Assembly (NCBI GenBank): GCA_029224785.1
Contig: JAQXVF010000028.1
Coordinates: 1-56,521, forward strand
DNA: 56,521 nt
Direction of reading: 5' to 3'
Origin: Bacillota bacterium
GTDB taxonomy: Bacteria > Bacillota > Clostridia > Oscillospirales > Oscillospiraceae
Part shown: piece by piece, positions 1 through 7,927 of the stretch
Layout: each line of letters starts with the position of its first letter
How positions within the stretch are numbered: position 1 is the stretch's first letter
Notes under the pieces: generated by a model
What the model was told of the DNA's origin: nothing
What the model saw: the letters and a program-made list of their open reading frames with translations, nothing else
The model's database searches: none
Made by a program: the position numbers and the translations under genes

Positions 1-1737
1 GATACCGGTGCTGTTAAAGTAATACCATTTGGCGGAGATCTTCTTCCACCCGGTGACGGGCTGGTTATCTTCATAGTAGTACCACTTGCCGTCTTCTTTC
101 TCCCAGCCGTCCTTGGGAAACCCTTCGACCCAGGTCAGGGTACCGCCGTAGTTCTGCAGTACGTCATCGGTCCAGGTTTCGTTGTCTGCCGGGTAATATG
201 CCGTAGCGGTAACATCGAAAAAAGCATTTTCGGAAATCCGAGGTGCGTTTCCGTTAAAGGAAATCTTAACCAGGCTGCTGCAGCCAGAGAATGCCCAGTC
301 GTCAATGCTGGTCACACTGTCCGGGATGGTGATACTGGTCAGGCTGCTGCAGTCAGAGAATACGAAGTCGCCAATGCTGGTCACACTGTCCGGGATGGTG
401 ACACTGGTCAGGCTGCTGCAGCCAGAGAATGCCCACTCGTCAATGTAGGTCACACTGTCCGGGATGGTGATGCCGGTCAGACTGGTGCATCTATTGAACG
501 CAGACTCACCAATGCTGGTCACACTGTCCGGGATGGTAACACCGGTCAGGCTGCTGCAGCCAGCGAACGCACAGTCGCCAATACTGGTCACACTGTCCGG
601 GATGATATATTCCTCAATCGCACCGGGTGCGGCAATCAATGTTGACTTATTCTTGTTAAACAGAACACCGGATTCATCACTGGAATAATTGGGGTTGCCG
701 TCCTCCACCCAAATTCCATGCAAACTGCTGCAGTCTTCGAACACACCGCTGCCAATGTAGGTCACACTATCCGGGATGGTGATGCCGGTCAGGCTGCTGC
801 AGCCAGAGAATGCCCAGTCGCCAATGCTGGTCACACTGTCCGGGATGGTGATGCCGGTCAGGCTGCTGCAGCCAGAGAATGCCCAGGCGTCAATGATGGT
901 CACACTGTCCGGGATGATATATTCCGCAATCGCACCGGGTGCGGCAATCAACGTTGACTTATCCTTGTCAAACAGAACACCGGATTCATCGTTGGAAAAA
1001 TTGGGGTTACCGTCCTCCACCCAAATTCCATTCAAACTGCTGCAGCCTTCGAACGCACCGCTGCCAATGTAGGTCACACTATCCGGGATGGTGATGCTGG
1101 TCAGGCTGCTGCAGTCTAAGAATGCCCATTCGCCAATGCTGGTCACACTATTCGGGATAGTGACACTGGTCAGGCTTCTGCAGTTATAGAACATAATGTT
1201 TCCAATATTGGGCACACTGTTCGGGATGGTGATGCTGGTCAGGCTGAGGCAGTATTGGAACACATAGTCACCAATGTAGGTCACGCTGTCCGGGATGGTG
1301 ACGCCGGTCAGGCTGCGGCAGTTAGAGAACGCAGACTCACCAATGCTGCTCACACTGTCCGGAATGGTGATGCCGGTCAGGCTGCTGCAGCCTTCGAACG
1401 CACTGTCGCCAATGCTGGTCACACTGTCCGGGATGGTGATGCCGGTCAGGCTGCTGCAATAATAGAACGCACGGCTGCCAATGCTGGTCACACCGTCTTC
1501 GATTACCACGGAGGTGATTTGGGACCTATAATCCCCCCAAGGAGCCACACTGGAGTAGCTATACGGGTACATTTCACCGGATCCGGAAATCGTCAGGGTT
1601 CCTTCGCCATCCAGCACCCAGGTCAGGTTTTCGCCGCAGGTGCCGCTGGCCACGGTTTCCGCGTGAACCGCCGGCACAAACTGGCAGATCAGCACCAGCG
1701 CCAGAAGCAATGCCGATATTTTACGTAAGTACTTCAT
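1..1737 (-). CDS. BspA-like leucine-rich-repeat surface protein with C-terminal cell-wall-binding repeats (partial)
   Basis: A secreted, probably wall-attached protein whose C-terminus lies outside the window; 579 codons are visible and the frame is open at base 1. The first ~26 residues form a signal peptide (MKYLRKISALLLALVLICQF, cleavage near VHA-ET). A short beta domain (GTCGENLTWVLDGEGTLTIS) follows, then about 15-17 leucine-rich repeats of ~23 residues of the type SLTGITIPDSVTSIGDWAF, interrupted twice by a longer insert (GIWVEDGNPNFSNDESGVLF). Near the edge the repeats give way to GW modules (DGWEKEDGKWYYYEDN, GWKKISAKWYYFNSTG). BspA-type LRRs (LRR_5) are known from adhesins of oral and gut bacteria, and GW modules bind wall polymers. 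An adhesion role is inference. AAGGAG lies 10 bases before the start. Confidence 0.88.
   Translation of the reverse strand, partial: MKYLRKISALLLALVLICQFVPAVHAETVASGTCGENLTWVLDGEGTLTISGSGEMYPYSYSSVAPWGDYRSQITSVVIEDGVTSIGSRAFYYCSSLTGITIPDSVTSIGDSAFEGCSSLTGITIPDSVSSIGESAFSNCRSLTGVTIPDSVTYIGDYVFQYCLSLTSITIPNSVPNIGNIMFYNCRSLTSVTIPNSVTSIGEWAFLDCSSLTSITIPDSVTYIGSGAFEGCSSLNGIWVEDGNPNFSNDESGVLFDKDKSTLIAAPGAIAEYIIPDSVTIIDAWAFSGCSSLTGITIPDSVTSIGDWAFSGCSSLTGITIPDSVTYIGSGVFEDCSSLHGIWVEDGNPNYSSDESGVLFNKNKSTLIAAPGAIEEYIIPDSVTSIGDCAFAGCSSLTGVTIPDSVTSIGESAFNRCTSLTGITIPDSVTYIDEWAFSGCSSLTSVTIPDSVTSIGDFVFSDCSSLTSITIPDSVTSIDDWAFSGCSSLVKISFNGNAPRISENAFFDVTATAYYPADNETWTDDVLQNYGGTLTWVEGFPKDGWEKEDGKWYYYEDNQPVTGWKKISAKWYYFNSTGI
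240..1510 (-). repeat. Tandem ~69-bp repeats encoding BspA-type LRR units
   Basis: Unit of 23 codons repeated many times. The plus strand shows recurring blocks such as ggtcacactgtccgggatgg followed by ggtcaggctgctgcag. The repeats are similar enough for slippage or recombination to alter copy number. Two ~60-bp non-LRR inserts (around 610-720 and 910-1030) are near-duplicates of each other, so the array appears to have grown partly by duplication of a larger block. Confidence 0.85.
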
Positions 1738-1810
1738 TTCTCAACGCTCCTTCGTGTTTTATTCCCCAGGGGGACTTTATCTGCTTGTGTTTTCCAATCA
1801 GATTGATATC

Positions 1811-1839
1811 ATGTTATCACATCATATGTTGTTTTACAA
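1811..1839 (-). promoter_or_regulatory. Sigma-70-type promoter of the LRR surface protein
   Basis: On the minus strand TTGTAA (1834-1839), a 17-base spacer and TAACAT (1811-1816). This leaves a leader of about 65 nt before the ATG at 1737. Confidence 0.55.
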
Positions 1840-1902
1840 TAGTGAATAAGCAGAAATCGGCGTGTATTTGTGGATTTTAACCAATGCCCTCTCTATCCCA
1901 AA

Positions 1903-1928
1903 AAGAGGCAGCCAATCGGCTGCCTCTT
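1903..1928 (-). terminator. Orphan minus-strand intrinsic terminator
   Basis: Perfect 11-bp stem (AAGAGGCAGCC / GGCTGCCTCTT) with a 4-nt loop. Read on the minus strand it is followed by a short T run (TTTTTGGG). No minus-strand gene lies to its right; the macrodomain gene is on the plus strand. It may end an unseen small transcript or be a relic. The rest of the 1738-2191 gap holds only the two flanking promoters and no convincing ORF. Confidence 0.5.
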
Positions 1929-2139
1929 CGTCTGCCACGGCAGGAGAAGATAGAAAACCGGATTCCCTTGGAGCCGCAGCCACTTTTCAACCATTACGGT
2001 ACACATGATATTCTATTTCTGGATTTGTTCCAAAGCCAATCCCATCCGCCGATCTGTCTGGTCAGCGAAAAACCGTGGGATCCCAAGATCCCATAGGGTT
2101 TGCGTCATTTTCATCACACTTGGATATAAGCCTCTGCTA

Positions 2140-2168
2140 TTGACCGAAATACAAAAATGCCGTAAAAT
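2140..2168 (+). promoter_or_regulatory. Promoter of the macrodomain gene
   Basis: TTGACC (2140-2145), 17-base spacer, TAAAAT (2163-2168), 23 bases before the ATG. AGGAGGTGA precedes the start codon. Confidence 0.7.
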
Positions 2169-2191
2169 AGACACAAGCAGGAGGTGAGCCT

Positions 2192-3220
2192 ATGCCCTTT
2201 GAGATCGTGAGAAATGACATTACCAACATGACCGTGGATGCCATCGTGAATACCGCGAACCCCAAACCTGTGATCGGTTCCGGCACCGATGCCGGTATCC
2301 ACGCCAAAGCAGGCCCGGCGCTGCTGGAAGCCCGGAAGAAAATCGGGAGTATCCCGGTGGGCAGCTCCGCCATCACCCCGGGATACGGGCTGAATGCGAA
2401 ATATGTCATTCACACCGTCGGCCCGGTTTGGCAGGGCGGCGAGTATGGCGAAGAAAAGCTGCTGCGGCAGTGCTATGACTCCGCGCTGAACCTGGCGCTG
2501 GAAAACAGGTGCGAATCCATCGCCTTTCCCCTCATTTCCACCGGCAATTACGGATTCCCCAAGGACAGGGCGTTGCAAATTGCCATCTCTGCGTTCAGCG
2601 CGTTTCTGCCGGAGCATGAGATGCAGATTTATCTGGTGGTGTTCCATCAGGATGCTTTCAGGCTGTCGGAAAAGCTGTTCCACCGGGTTGCCAGCTACAT
2701 CGACGAAAACTATGTGCAGGCCAAGGAAACGGCAGAATACGGTGCAGACTTCCACCGGCGCTATCGCCCTTACGCCCGTCGACGCCGGGACATGGAGGTG
2801 TGCGAGAGCAGCGCTGCTTTTGCGGAACCGCTTCCCTGCGCGTCCAAAGCCATGTCTCTGGAGGATATGCTGAAGCAGGCGGATGCCGGATTTACGGAAA
2901 CCCTGCTGAAGCTGATCGACAAGACCGGCAAAAAGGATTCGGAAATCTACAAAAAAGCAAATATCTCCAAACAGCACTTCTCCAAAATCCGCAACAATCC
3001 CGATTACAAGCCCACCAAGCCCACCGCCATCGCTCTGGCACTGGCGTTGGAGCTGGATTTGGATGCGACCCGTGATCTGATCGGCAGAGCAGGCTACGCC
3101 CTGACAAACAGCAGCAAATTCGATCTCATCATCCGCTATTTCATCGAGCAGGGCAATTACAACATCATTGAGATCAATTTGGCTCTATACGAGTTTGACC
3201 AAGCCTTGCTGGGAGTGTAA
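2192..3220 (+). CDS. Macrodomain protein with C-terminal helix-turn-helix region
   Basis: Residues 1 to ~175 form a macrodomain, a family that binds or hydrolyses ADP-ribose derivatives such as O-acetyl-ADP-ribose or ADP-ribosyl-protein. Visible motifs are the adenosine-pocket AIVNTANPKPVIGSGTDAGI, the GSSAITPGYGLNAKYVIHTV segment and the distal ISTGNYGFP loop. A linker (175-225) leads to a C-terminal region with a predicted HTH core (SEIYKKANISKQHFSKIRNN) and a helical tail, so the protein may bind DNA or a partner. The start is fixed by AGGAGGTGA 6 bases upstream. It stands ahead of the vWA gene and the ADP-ribosylglycohydrolase remnant, giving a set of three genes around ADP-ribose. The hydrolase activity is inferred from the family. 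Confidence 0.85.
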   Translation: MPFEIVRNDITNMTVDAIVNTANPKPVIGSGTDAGIHAKAGPALLEARKKIGSIPVGSSAITPGYGLNAKYVIHTVGPVWQGGEYGEEKLLRQCYDSALNLALENRCESIAFPLISTGNYGFPKDRALQIAISAFSAFLPEHEMQIYLVVFHQDAFRLSEKLFHRVASYIDENYVQAKETAEYGADFHRRYRPYARRRRDMEVCESSAAFAEPLPCASKAMSLEDMLKQADAGFTETLLKLIDKTGKKDSEIYKKANISKQHFSKIRNNPDYKPTKPTAIALALALELDLDATRDLIGRAGYALTNSSKFDLIIRYFIEQGNYNIIEINLALYEFDQALLGV

Positions 3221-3254
3221 AAGTCCCCTCCCAGTTGACCCTATTAAACGTAAA

Positions 3255-3303
3255 ACCTCCTATAATATGGGTGTAAGTTCAAGACACCCACGTTATAGGA
3301 GGT
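3255..3303 (+). promoter_or_regulatory. Near-perfect dyad covering the -10 box and Shine-Dalgarno of the vWA gene
   Basis: Arms 3255-3274 and 3284-3303 pair over 20 positions with one mismatch and one G-U wobble around a 9-nt loop. The left arm contains CCTCC and the -10-like TATAAT (3261-3266); the right arm contains the AGGAGG (3297-3302) of the next gene. In a transcript reading through from the macrodomain gene the hairpin would bury the ribosome binding site. As DNA it could be an operator over the promoter. The best -35 candidate (TTGACC, 3235-3240) is 20 bases from the -10, longer than optimal. Confidence 0.65.
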
Positions 3304-3310
3304 ATTTCAT

Positions 3311-3961
3311 ATGAAAAAGAATCTGACGGAACTGGTATTCATCTTAGATCGCAGCGGTTCCATGGCGGGGCTGGAGGAGGACACCATCGGTGGCTACAAC
3401 GCCATGATTGAAAAGCAAAAGGGGGAACCCGGCGAAGCCATTGTATCCACGGTGCTGTTTGACAACGAAAGCGAAGTCATCCATGACCGGGTGGATATCC
3501 AGCGGATCGAGTCAATGACCCGTAAGGAGTACTATGTCCGGGGCTGCACCGCCCTGCTGGACGCGGTGGGTGGTGCCATCCACCACATCGGCAATGTCCA
3601 TAAGTACGCCCGGGAGGAAGACCGTCCCGAAAAGACCCTGTTCGTCATCACCACCGACGGGATGGAAAACGCCAGCCGGAAATTCACCTACGACCGGCTG
3701 AAAGCGATGATTGAACGGCAGAAGGAAAAATACGGCTGGGAGTTTCTGTTCCTGGGTGCCAATATTGACGCGGCCAAGGAAGCCGCCCGGTTTGGCATCA
3801 GCGCAGACCGTGCCGCCAACTACCATGCGGACAGCGAAGGAACCAATGTGATCTACGAAACCGTCAGCGAAGCCATTACCCAGGTGCGCTGCTGTGCCGC
3901 ACCTCTGTCTGCCAACTGGAAGCGGAAGGTGGACGAGGACTACAAGAAAAGGGGTAAGTAA
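3311..3961 (+). CDS. von Willebrand factor A domain protein
   Basis: A single cytoplasmic vWA domain of 216 residues with a complete MIDAS metal site: DRSGS near residue 13, the threonine in RGCTALLDAV near 79, and the aspartate in TTDGMENAS near 117. There is no signal peptide or membrane segment. Small vWA proteins of this type usually act as protein-protein scaffolds, and some (TerY-like) sit in stress or phosphorylation clusters. The start follows AGGAGG by 8 bases, inside a large dyad. The remnant of an ADP-ribosylglycohydrolase begins 1 base after its stop, so the two were once translationally coupled. Its client is unknown. Confidence 0.85.
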   Translation: MKKNLTELVFILDRSGSMAGLEEDTIGGYNAMIEKQKGEPGEAIVSTVLFDNESEVIHDRVDIQRIESMTRKEYYVRGCTALLDAVGGAIHHIGNVHKYAREEDRPEKTLFVITTDGMENASRKFTYDRLKAMIERQKEKYGWEFLFLGANIDAAKEAARFGISADRAANYHADSEGTNVIYETVSEAITQVRCCAAPLSANWKRKVDEDYKKRGK

Positions 3962-3962
3962 G

Positions 3963-4200
3963 ATGTACGGATCCATTTTTGGAGGATATCCTCGGCAGCC
4001 ACGATATGGACAATCAAAGCAAGGATTTCCCCTTGTTTTCCAAGAATTCCGCCTACACCGACAACACGGTCATGATCAGGCCGTTTCCGTAGCGGAATCC
4101 CAAGGTATCCACGGCAAGGAAACCACTCCCTTCCTGCTGGCCCGGGTGGCAGTCAGGAGCTCCGCGGCCTGCTGCAAGCGCTCATCCCAAAAGAAGCCTA
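3963..4200 (+). pseudogene. Decayed ADP-ribosylglycohydrolase (DraG family), N-terminal remnant
   Basis: The ATG at 3963 starts MYGSIFG. One extra G (3984) then shifts the frame, and the plus-1 frame continues DILGSHDMDNQSKDFPLFSK followed by NSAYTDNTVM and a stop at 4090. This matches the conserved N-terminus of the ADP-ribosylglycohydrolase family (GxIxGDxxGS, KDFPLF, FTDDTVM), where TDD residues bind the metal; here the second Asp is Asn. A further frameshift near 4078 recovers AVSVAES, then a different frame reads ELRGLLQALIPKEAYHP, so most of the ~250-330-residue enzyme is deleted. The family removes ADP-ribose from proteins, consistent with the macrodomain and vWA neighbours. The assignment rests on my memory of the family motif. 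Confidence 0.65.
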
Positions 4201-4202
4201 TC

Positions 4203-4236
4203 ATCCGGAAACCCCCTGCGGTTTCCGGATTTTTTC
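4203..4236 (+). terminator. Intrinsic terminator after the macrodomain/vWA/DraG set
   Basis: An 11-bp perfect stem (ATCCGGAAACC / GGTTTCCGGAT), loop CCCTGC, then TTTTTTCTTT. Confidence 0.85.
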
Positions 4237-4264
4237 TTTACTATTGGCAGATTTCTGCTATAAT
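4237..4264 (+). promoter_or_regulatory. Extended -10 promoter of trmB-mnmG
   Basis: TGC-TATAAT with TATAAT at 4259-4264. A weak -35 TTTACT (4237-4242) lies 16 bases upstream and overlaps the T tract of the preceding terminator. Confidence 0.6.
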
Positions 4265-4311
4265 AGAATATTGAAATTTCAGCGGCCCCGCCGCATCACG
4301 GAGGAACCCCT

Positions 4312-4992
4312 ATGAGAATGAGAAAAAAGCCCAACGTCGGCCCCCGGATGGAAGCCTGCGCCCGCTGGCTGGTTGCCCGGCCGGAATCCATGGCAGGCAC
4401 ATGGCGGGACCTGTATCCCCAGTGCAGCGCCCTTTGGGTGGAAGTGGGCTGCGGAAAAGGCAAATTCACGGTGGAGACGGCCCAGGCAAATCCGGAGGTT
4501 CTGGTGATCGCCATTGAGCGCTGCCGGGAAGCCATGGTCATGGCCATGGAGAAGGCCCGGGATATGGACCTTTCCAACGTGTTTTTCGTGGATATGGACG
4601 TAGCCAAGATGGAAGGCTGCTTTGCCGCCGGGGAGATCGACCGCCTGTTTATCAATTTTCCGGATCCCTGGCCCCGGAAGAAAAACGCCAAGCGCCGGCT
4701 GACCTTCCGCACCTTCCTGCGGATGTATTCCCGGGTCCTTCGGGACGGTGGGGAGATCCACTTTAAGACCGATAATGCCCCCCTGTTCCAGTTCTCCCTG
4801 GAGGAGATGGAATTTCTGGGGCTGGAGACGAAAAATGTCACCCGAAATCTCCACGAAAACGGCCCGGTGGGCATCATGACCGGCTATGAAGAGAAATTCT
4901 ACGCTCTGGGCACCCCCATCAACCGCTGCGAAGTTGTGTGCCATCCCATCCCGGAGCCGGAAGTACAGCCCCGGGCGGAGGCGGAAGCATGA
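4312..4992 (+). CDS. trmB: tRNA (guanine-N7-)-methyltransferase TrmB
   Basis: Transfers a methyl group from S-adenosylmethionine to N7 of G46 in the tRNA variable loop. The 226-residue length is normal. Visible motifs are the SAM-binding [10 protein letters not shown] (residues ~43-52), the [10 protein letters not shown] segment that binds the cofactor, and the family signature [19 protein letters not shown] near residues 105-123, which carries the catalytic Asp. The start ATG follows GGAGG with 7 bases between. The stop overlaps the mnmG start as ATGA, so the two tRNA modification genes form one translationally coupled operon driven by the extended -10 promoter. Confidence 0.96.
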   Translation: MRMRKKPNVGPRMEACARWLVARPESMAGTWRDLYPQCSALWVEVGCGKGKFTVETAQANPEVLVIAIERCREAMVMAMEKARDMDLSNVFFVDMDVAKMEGCFAAGEIDRLFINFPDPWPRKKNAKRRLTFRTFLRMYSRVLRDGGEIHFKTDNAPLFQFSLEEMEFLGLETKNVTRNLHENGPVGIMTGYEEKFYALGTPINRCEVVCHPIPEPEVQPRAEAEA

Positions 4993-6863
4993 CCACCTAT
5001 TGCGCGGGAAGCTGTGACGTAGCCGTCATCGGTGCCGGCCACGCAGGCATCGAGGCAGCCCTGGCCGCCGCCCGGCTGGGCCTTCGCACCCTCCTGTTTA
5101 CCATCAATCTGGACGCCGTGGGCAATATGCCCTGCAACCCCGCCATCGGCGGCACCGGCAAGGGGCATCTGGTCCGGGAGCTGGACGCCCTGGGCGGAGA
5201 AATGGGCGTGGCTGCCGACGCCTGCTGCATCCAGTACCGGATGCTCAACCGGGGAAAGGGTCCCGCCGTCCACTCCCTCCGGGCCCAGGCAGACCGGCGG
5301 CGATATCAGGAATACATGAAGCACACCCTGGAGATGCAGGAGAATCTGCAGCTCAAGCAGGCCATGATCACGGAAATCCGGGTGGAAAACGGCTGCGTCC
5401 GGGGACTTCGCACCCAACTGGGTGCCGAATATGAGGCCAAGGCCATCGTGGTGGCCACCGGAACCTATCTGGACAGCACCGTCATTACCGGTTCCTCCGT
5501 CTGTGCCTCCGGCCCGGACGGAATGCACGCCGCCGTGGGTCTGGCAGACTGTCTTCGGTCGCTGGGGCTGCGCCTTCGCCGGTTCAAAACCGGTACGCCG
5601 CCCCGGATCAACCGCCGCAGCGTGGATTTTTCCAAAATGGAGGTGCAGCCCGGAGATGCAGTTCCGGAGCCTTTTTCCTTCCGGACGAAACAGCCGGTGG
5701 ACAACTCCGCCGTCTGCTACCTGACCTACACCAACGAGGAGACCCACCGGATCATCCGGGAGAATCTGGACCGGAGCCCCATGTACGACGGCACCATTTC
5801 CGGTGTGGGTCCCCGGTACTGCCCCAGCATTGAAACGAAAATCGTCCGGTTCCCGGAAAAAAGCCGTCACCAGCTCTTTATTGAGCCCTGCGGCCGGAAC
5901 ACGGAGGAGCTGTACATTCAGGGCTTCTCCTCCAGCCTGCCGGAGGATGTGCAGCTTGCCATGATGCGCACCATTCCCGGTCTGGAGCACGCGGAAATGA
6001 TGCGCCCTGCCTATGCCATCGAATACGAATGTGTGGATCCTACGGAGCTGCTGCCCACTCTGGAAACCAAGAAGATCTCCGGTCTTTACGGTGCCGGGCA
6101 GTTCAACGGCACCTCCGGCTACGAGGAAGCCGCCGCTCAGGGACTGGTTGCCGGCATCAACGCCGCCCTGAAGCTGCTGGGAAGGCCCCCCATGATCCTC
6201 ACCCGGGATACCAGCTACATCGGCACCCTCATTGACGACCTGGTGACCAAGGGGACGGAAGAACCCTACCGGATCATGACGTCCCGGTCCGAATACCGGC
6301 TTCTGCACCGCCAGGACAACGCCGATCAGCGGCTGACCGCCATCGGTGCGGCGGTAGGTCTTGTGCCGCCGGAGCAGCTTGCCCGGGTGGAGGAAAAATA
6401 TGCCTCCGTGGATCGGGAGGTCCGCCGTCTGGAGGGCAGCGGCGTGGCCGCTTCCCAATCTCTCAACGCCATGCTGGAGGAAAAGGGCACCGCCCCGGTG
6501 GCCAATTCCGCCCGGCTGGCGGATCTGCTTCGCCGGCCTCAGATCACCTATCAGGATTTGGCCCCCTTTGATCCGGACCGTCCTGCCCTGCCCGAGGCCG
6601 TCACCCAGGAGGCAGAGATCCAGATCAAATATGCCGGATATCTGGCCCGGCAGCAGAAGCAGGTGGAGGAGTTCCGCCGGGAGGAAAGCCGGCTGCTCCC
6701 CGCCGACACGGATTACGCCTCCATTACCGGTCTCCGGCTGGAGGCAAGACAGAAGCTGGCCCAAGTCCGTCCCCTGTCCATCGGGCAGGCCGGCAGAATC
6801 TCCGGCGTCAGCCCGGCAGACATTGCGGTGCTGCTGATCTACCTGGAAAGTCAAAAAGAGTAA
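4989..6863 (+). CDS. mnmG: tRNA uridine 5-carboxymethylaminomethyl modification enzyme MnmG (GidA)
   Basis: FAD-binding partner of MnmE (with GTP and tetrahydrofolate derivatives) that installs the cmnm5 group at wobble U34. The 624-residue length is typical. The N-terminal Rossmann motif is [13 protein letters not shown]; next come [16 protein letters not shown] and FKTGTPPR, all hallmarks of the family, and the MnmE-contacting helical domain forms the last ~100 residues. An in-frame ATG at 4938 would add 17 residues of low-complexity sequence, but the ATG overlapping the trmB stop gives a start directly before the Rossmann strand and is preferred. mnmE is not in the window. Confidence 0.96.
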   Translation: MTTYCAGSCDVAVIGAGHAGIEAALAAARLGLRTLLFTINLDAVGNMPCNPAIGGTGKGHLVRELDALGGEMGVAADACCIQYRMLNRGKGPAVHSLRAQADRRRYQEYMKHTLEMQENLQLKQAMITEIRVENGCVRGLRTQLGAEYEAKAIVVATGTYLDSTVITGSSVCASGPDGMHAAVGLADCLRSLGLRLRRFKTGTPPRINRRSVDFSKMEVQPGDAVPEPFSFRTKQPVDNSAVCYLTYTNEETHRIIRENLDRSPMYDGTISGVGPRYCPSIETKIVRFPEKSRHQLFIEPCGRNTEELYIQGFSSSLPEDVQLAMMRTIPGLEHAEMMRPAYAIEYECVDPTELLPTLETKKISGLYGAGQFNGTSGYEEAAAQGLVAGINAALKLLGRPPMILTRDTSYIGTLIDDLVTKGTEEPYRIMTSRSEYRLLHRQDNADQRLTAIGAAVGLVPPEQLARVEEKYASVDREVRRLEGSGVAASQSLNAMLEEKGTAPVANSARLADLLRRPQITYQDLAPFDPDRPALPEAVTQEAEIQIKYAGYLARQQKQVEEFRREESRLLPADTDYASITGLRLEARQKLAQVRPLSIGQAGRISGVSPADIAVLLIYLESQKE

Positions 6864-6868
6864 CATGG

Positions 6869-6907
6869 AAAACCACCTCCGGCATAGAATGGTCGGAGGT
6901 GGTTTTT
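6869..6907 (+). terminator. Terminator-like hairpin whose 3' arm carries the next gene's ribosome binding site
   Basis: Thirteen base pairs (6869-6881 with 6894-6906, core AACCACCTCCG / CGGAGGTGGTT), 12-nt loop, then TTTTT ending directly at the next ATG (6908). It can end trmB-mnmG transcripts, and it hides the GGAGGTGG used by the peptidase gene. Confidence 0.75.
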
Positions 6908-7858
6908 ATGGCAATCGTCAAGACGGATGTTCCCTATACCTCCGCCCTCTGCGGAGAGACCATTCATGCGCTTGTGGAGAAATACCCTTTCTGCCGCAGC
7001 GAGATCCTGACCATTACGGAATTCGGCCGGGCAATGCGGACTTTGGTGATCGGAAACGGCCCCCGGAAGGTGATCTACACCGCCGCTCACCATGCAAACG
7101 AGTGGATCACCACCCCCATCCTGCTGAAATTCTGCGAGGACTGGGCCGAGGCGATCCTGTCGGACGGAGAGATTTTCGGTGCTCCCGCAAGAAGCCTTGC
7201 AGAGCAGGCCACGGTGTACATGGTGCCCATGGTGGACCCGGACGGGGTGGATCTGGTCACCGGGGCCATCCCGGAGGACAGCCCGGAGTACCGGGATGCC
7301 TCCCTGCTTTCGGAGTTTTACCCTTCCATTCCCTTCCCGGAAGGCTGGAAAGCCAATCTTCTTGGCGTCGATCTGAACCTGAACTACCCGGCAGGCTGGC
7401 TTCAGGCCCGGGAGATCAAGTTCGCCCAGGGCTTCACCCGGCCCGGTCCCCGGGACTATGTGGGCCGCGCACCCCTGAATCAGCGGGAGACGGAAGCGCT
7501 GTCCGGCTACACGGAGTTTATCCAGCCGGAGCTGGTGCTGGCCTTTCACTCCCAGGGAAAGGAGATCTACTGGCAGTTTGACGATCTCTTTGTGGAAGGC
7601 GCCCGGGAATTGGGCGAACAGTTTGCGGATGTCAGCGGGTACCGTCTGGCGATAACCCCCTATGCCTCCGCCTTTGCCGGTTACAAGGACTGGTTCATCC
7701 AATACTTCCGCCGGCCGGGCTACACCATCGAAGTCGGAGAAGGCACCAATCCTCTTCCCCTCTCCCAGTTCCCGGAGATCTACCGGGACGTACTGGGGAT
7801 CCTGGTGCTGGCCGCCCTGCCGGAGGAGTCCTGGGGAACGGTTTCCTCTCCGGACTGA
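6908..7858 (+). CDS. M14-family zinc carboxypeptidase
   Basis: Predicted metallocarboxypeptidase of 316 residues without a signal peptide, so probably cytoplasmic. The zinc ligands are the His and Glu of HHANEWITT (residues ~61-69) and the later His of AFHSQG (~212). DLNLNYPAGW and the C-terminal EVGEGTNPLP carry the substrate-binding and catalytic Glu regions. Bacterial relatives act on peptidoglycan peptides as gamma-D-glutamyl-L-diamino acid peptidases, so murein peptide recycling is a reasonable guess but not shown. An upstream in-frame GTG (6899) would sit inside the Shine-Dalgarno; the ATG at 6908 follows GGAGGTGG and is chosen. Its ribosome binding site is embedded in a terminator-like hairpin. 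Confidence 0.85.
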   Translation: MAIVKTDVPYTSALCGETIHALVEKYPFCRSEILTITEFGRAMRTLVIGNGPRKVIYTAAHHANEWITTPILLKFCEDWAEAILSDGEIFGAPARSLAEQATVYMVPMVDPDGVDLVTGAIPEDSPEYRDASLLSEFYPSIPFPEGWKANLLGVDLNLNYPAGWLQAREIKFAQGFTRPGPRDYVGRAPLNQRETEALSGYTEFIQPELVLAFHSQGKEIYWQFDDLFVEGARELGEQFADVSGYRLAITPYASAFAGYKDWFIQYFRRPGYTIEVGEGTNPLPLSQFPEIYRDVLGILVLAALPEESWGTVSSPD

Positions 7859-7861
7859 CGA

Positions 7862-7906
7862 AAAAGCCCCGCCGCTTCCGGAAAACGGAAGCAGTGGGGC
7901 TTGTGT
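7862..7906. terminator. Bidirectional terminator between convergent genes
   Basis: Stem AAGCCCC..GCTTCCG / CGGAAGC..GGGGCTT with a short loop. It has a T5 tract on the minus side and a looser GTGTTTTC on the plus side. It serves the M14 peptidase gene and the BCCT gene. Confidence 0.8.
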
Positions 7907-7927
7907 TTTCGGGCCGGGTTTTCCGGC

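Noticed and set aside
240-1510. CRISPR array suggested by regular repeats near the left edge
   Set aside because: The repeats are imperfect, in frame, 23 codons long and encode LRR units; there are no unique spacers and no cas genes.
1884-2187. Two small plus-strand frames between the LRR and macrodomain genes
   Set aside because: No ribosome binding site or recognisable product; one spans the terminator and the other the macrodomain promoter.
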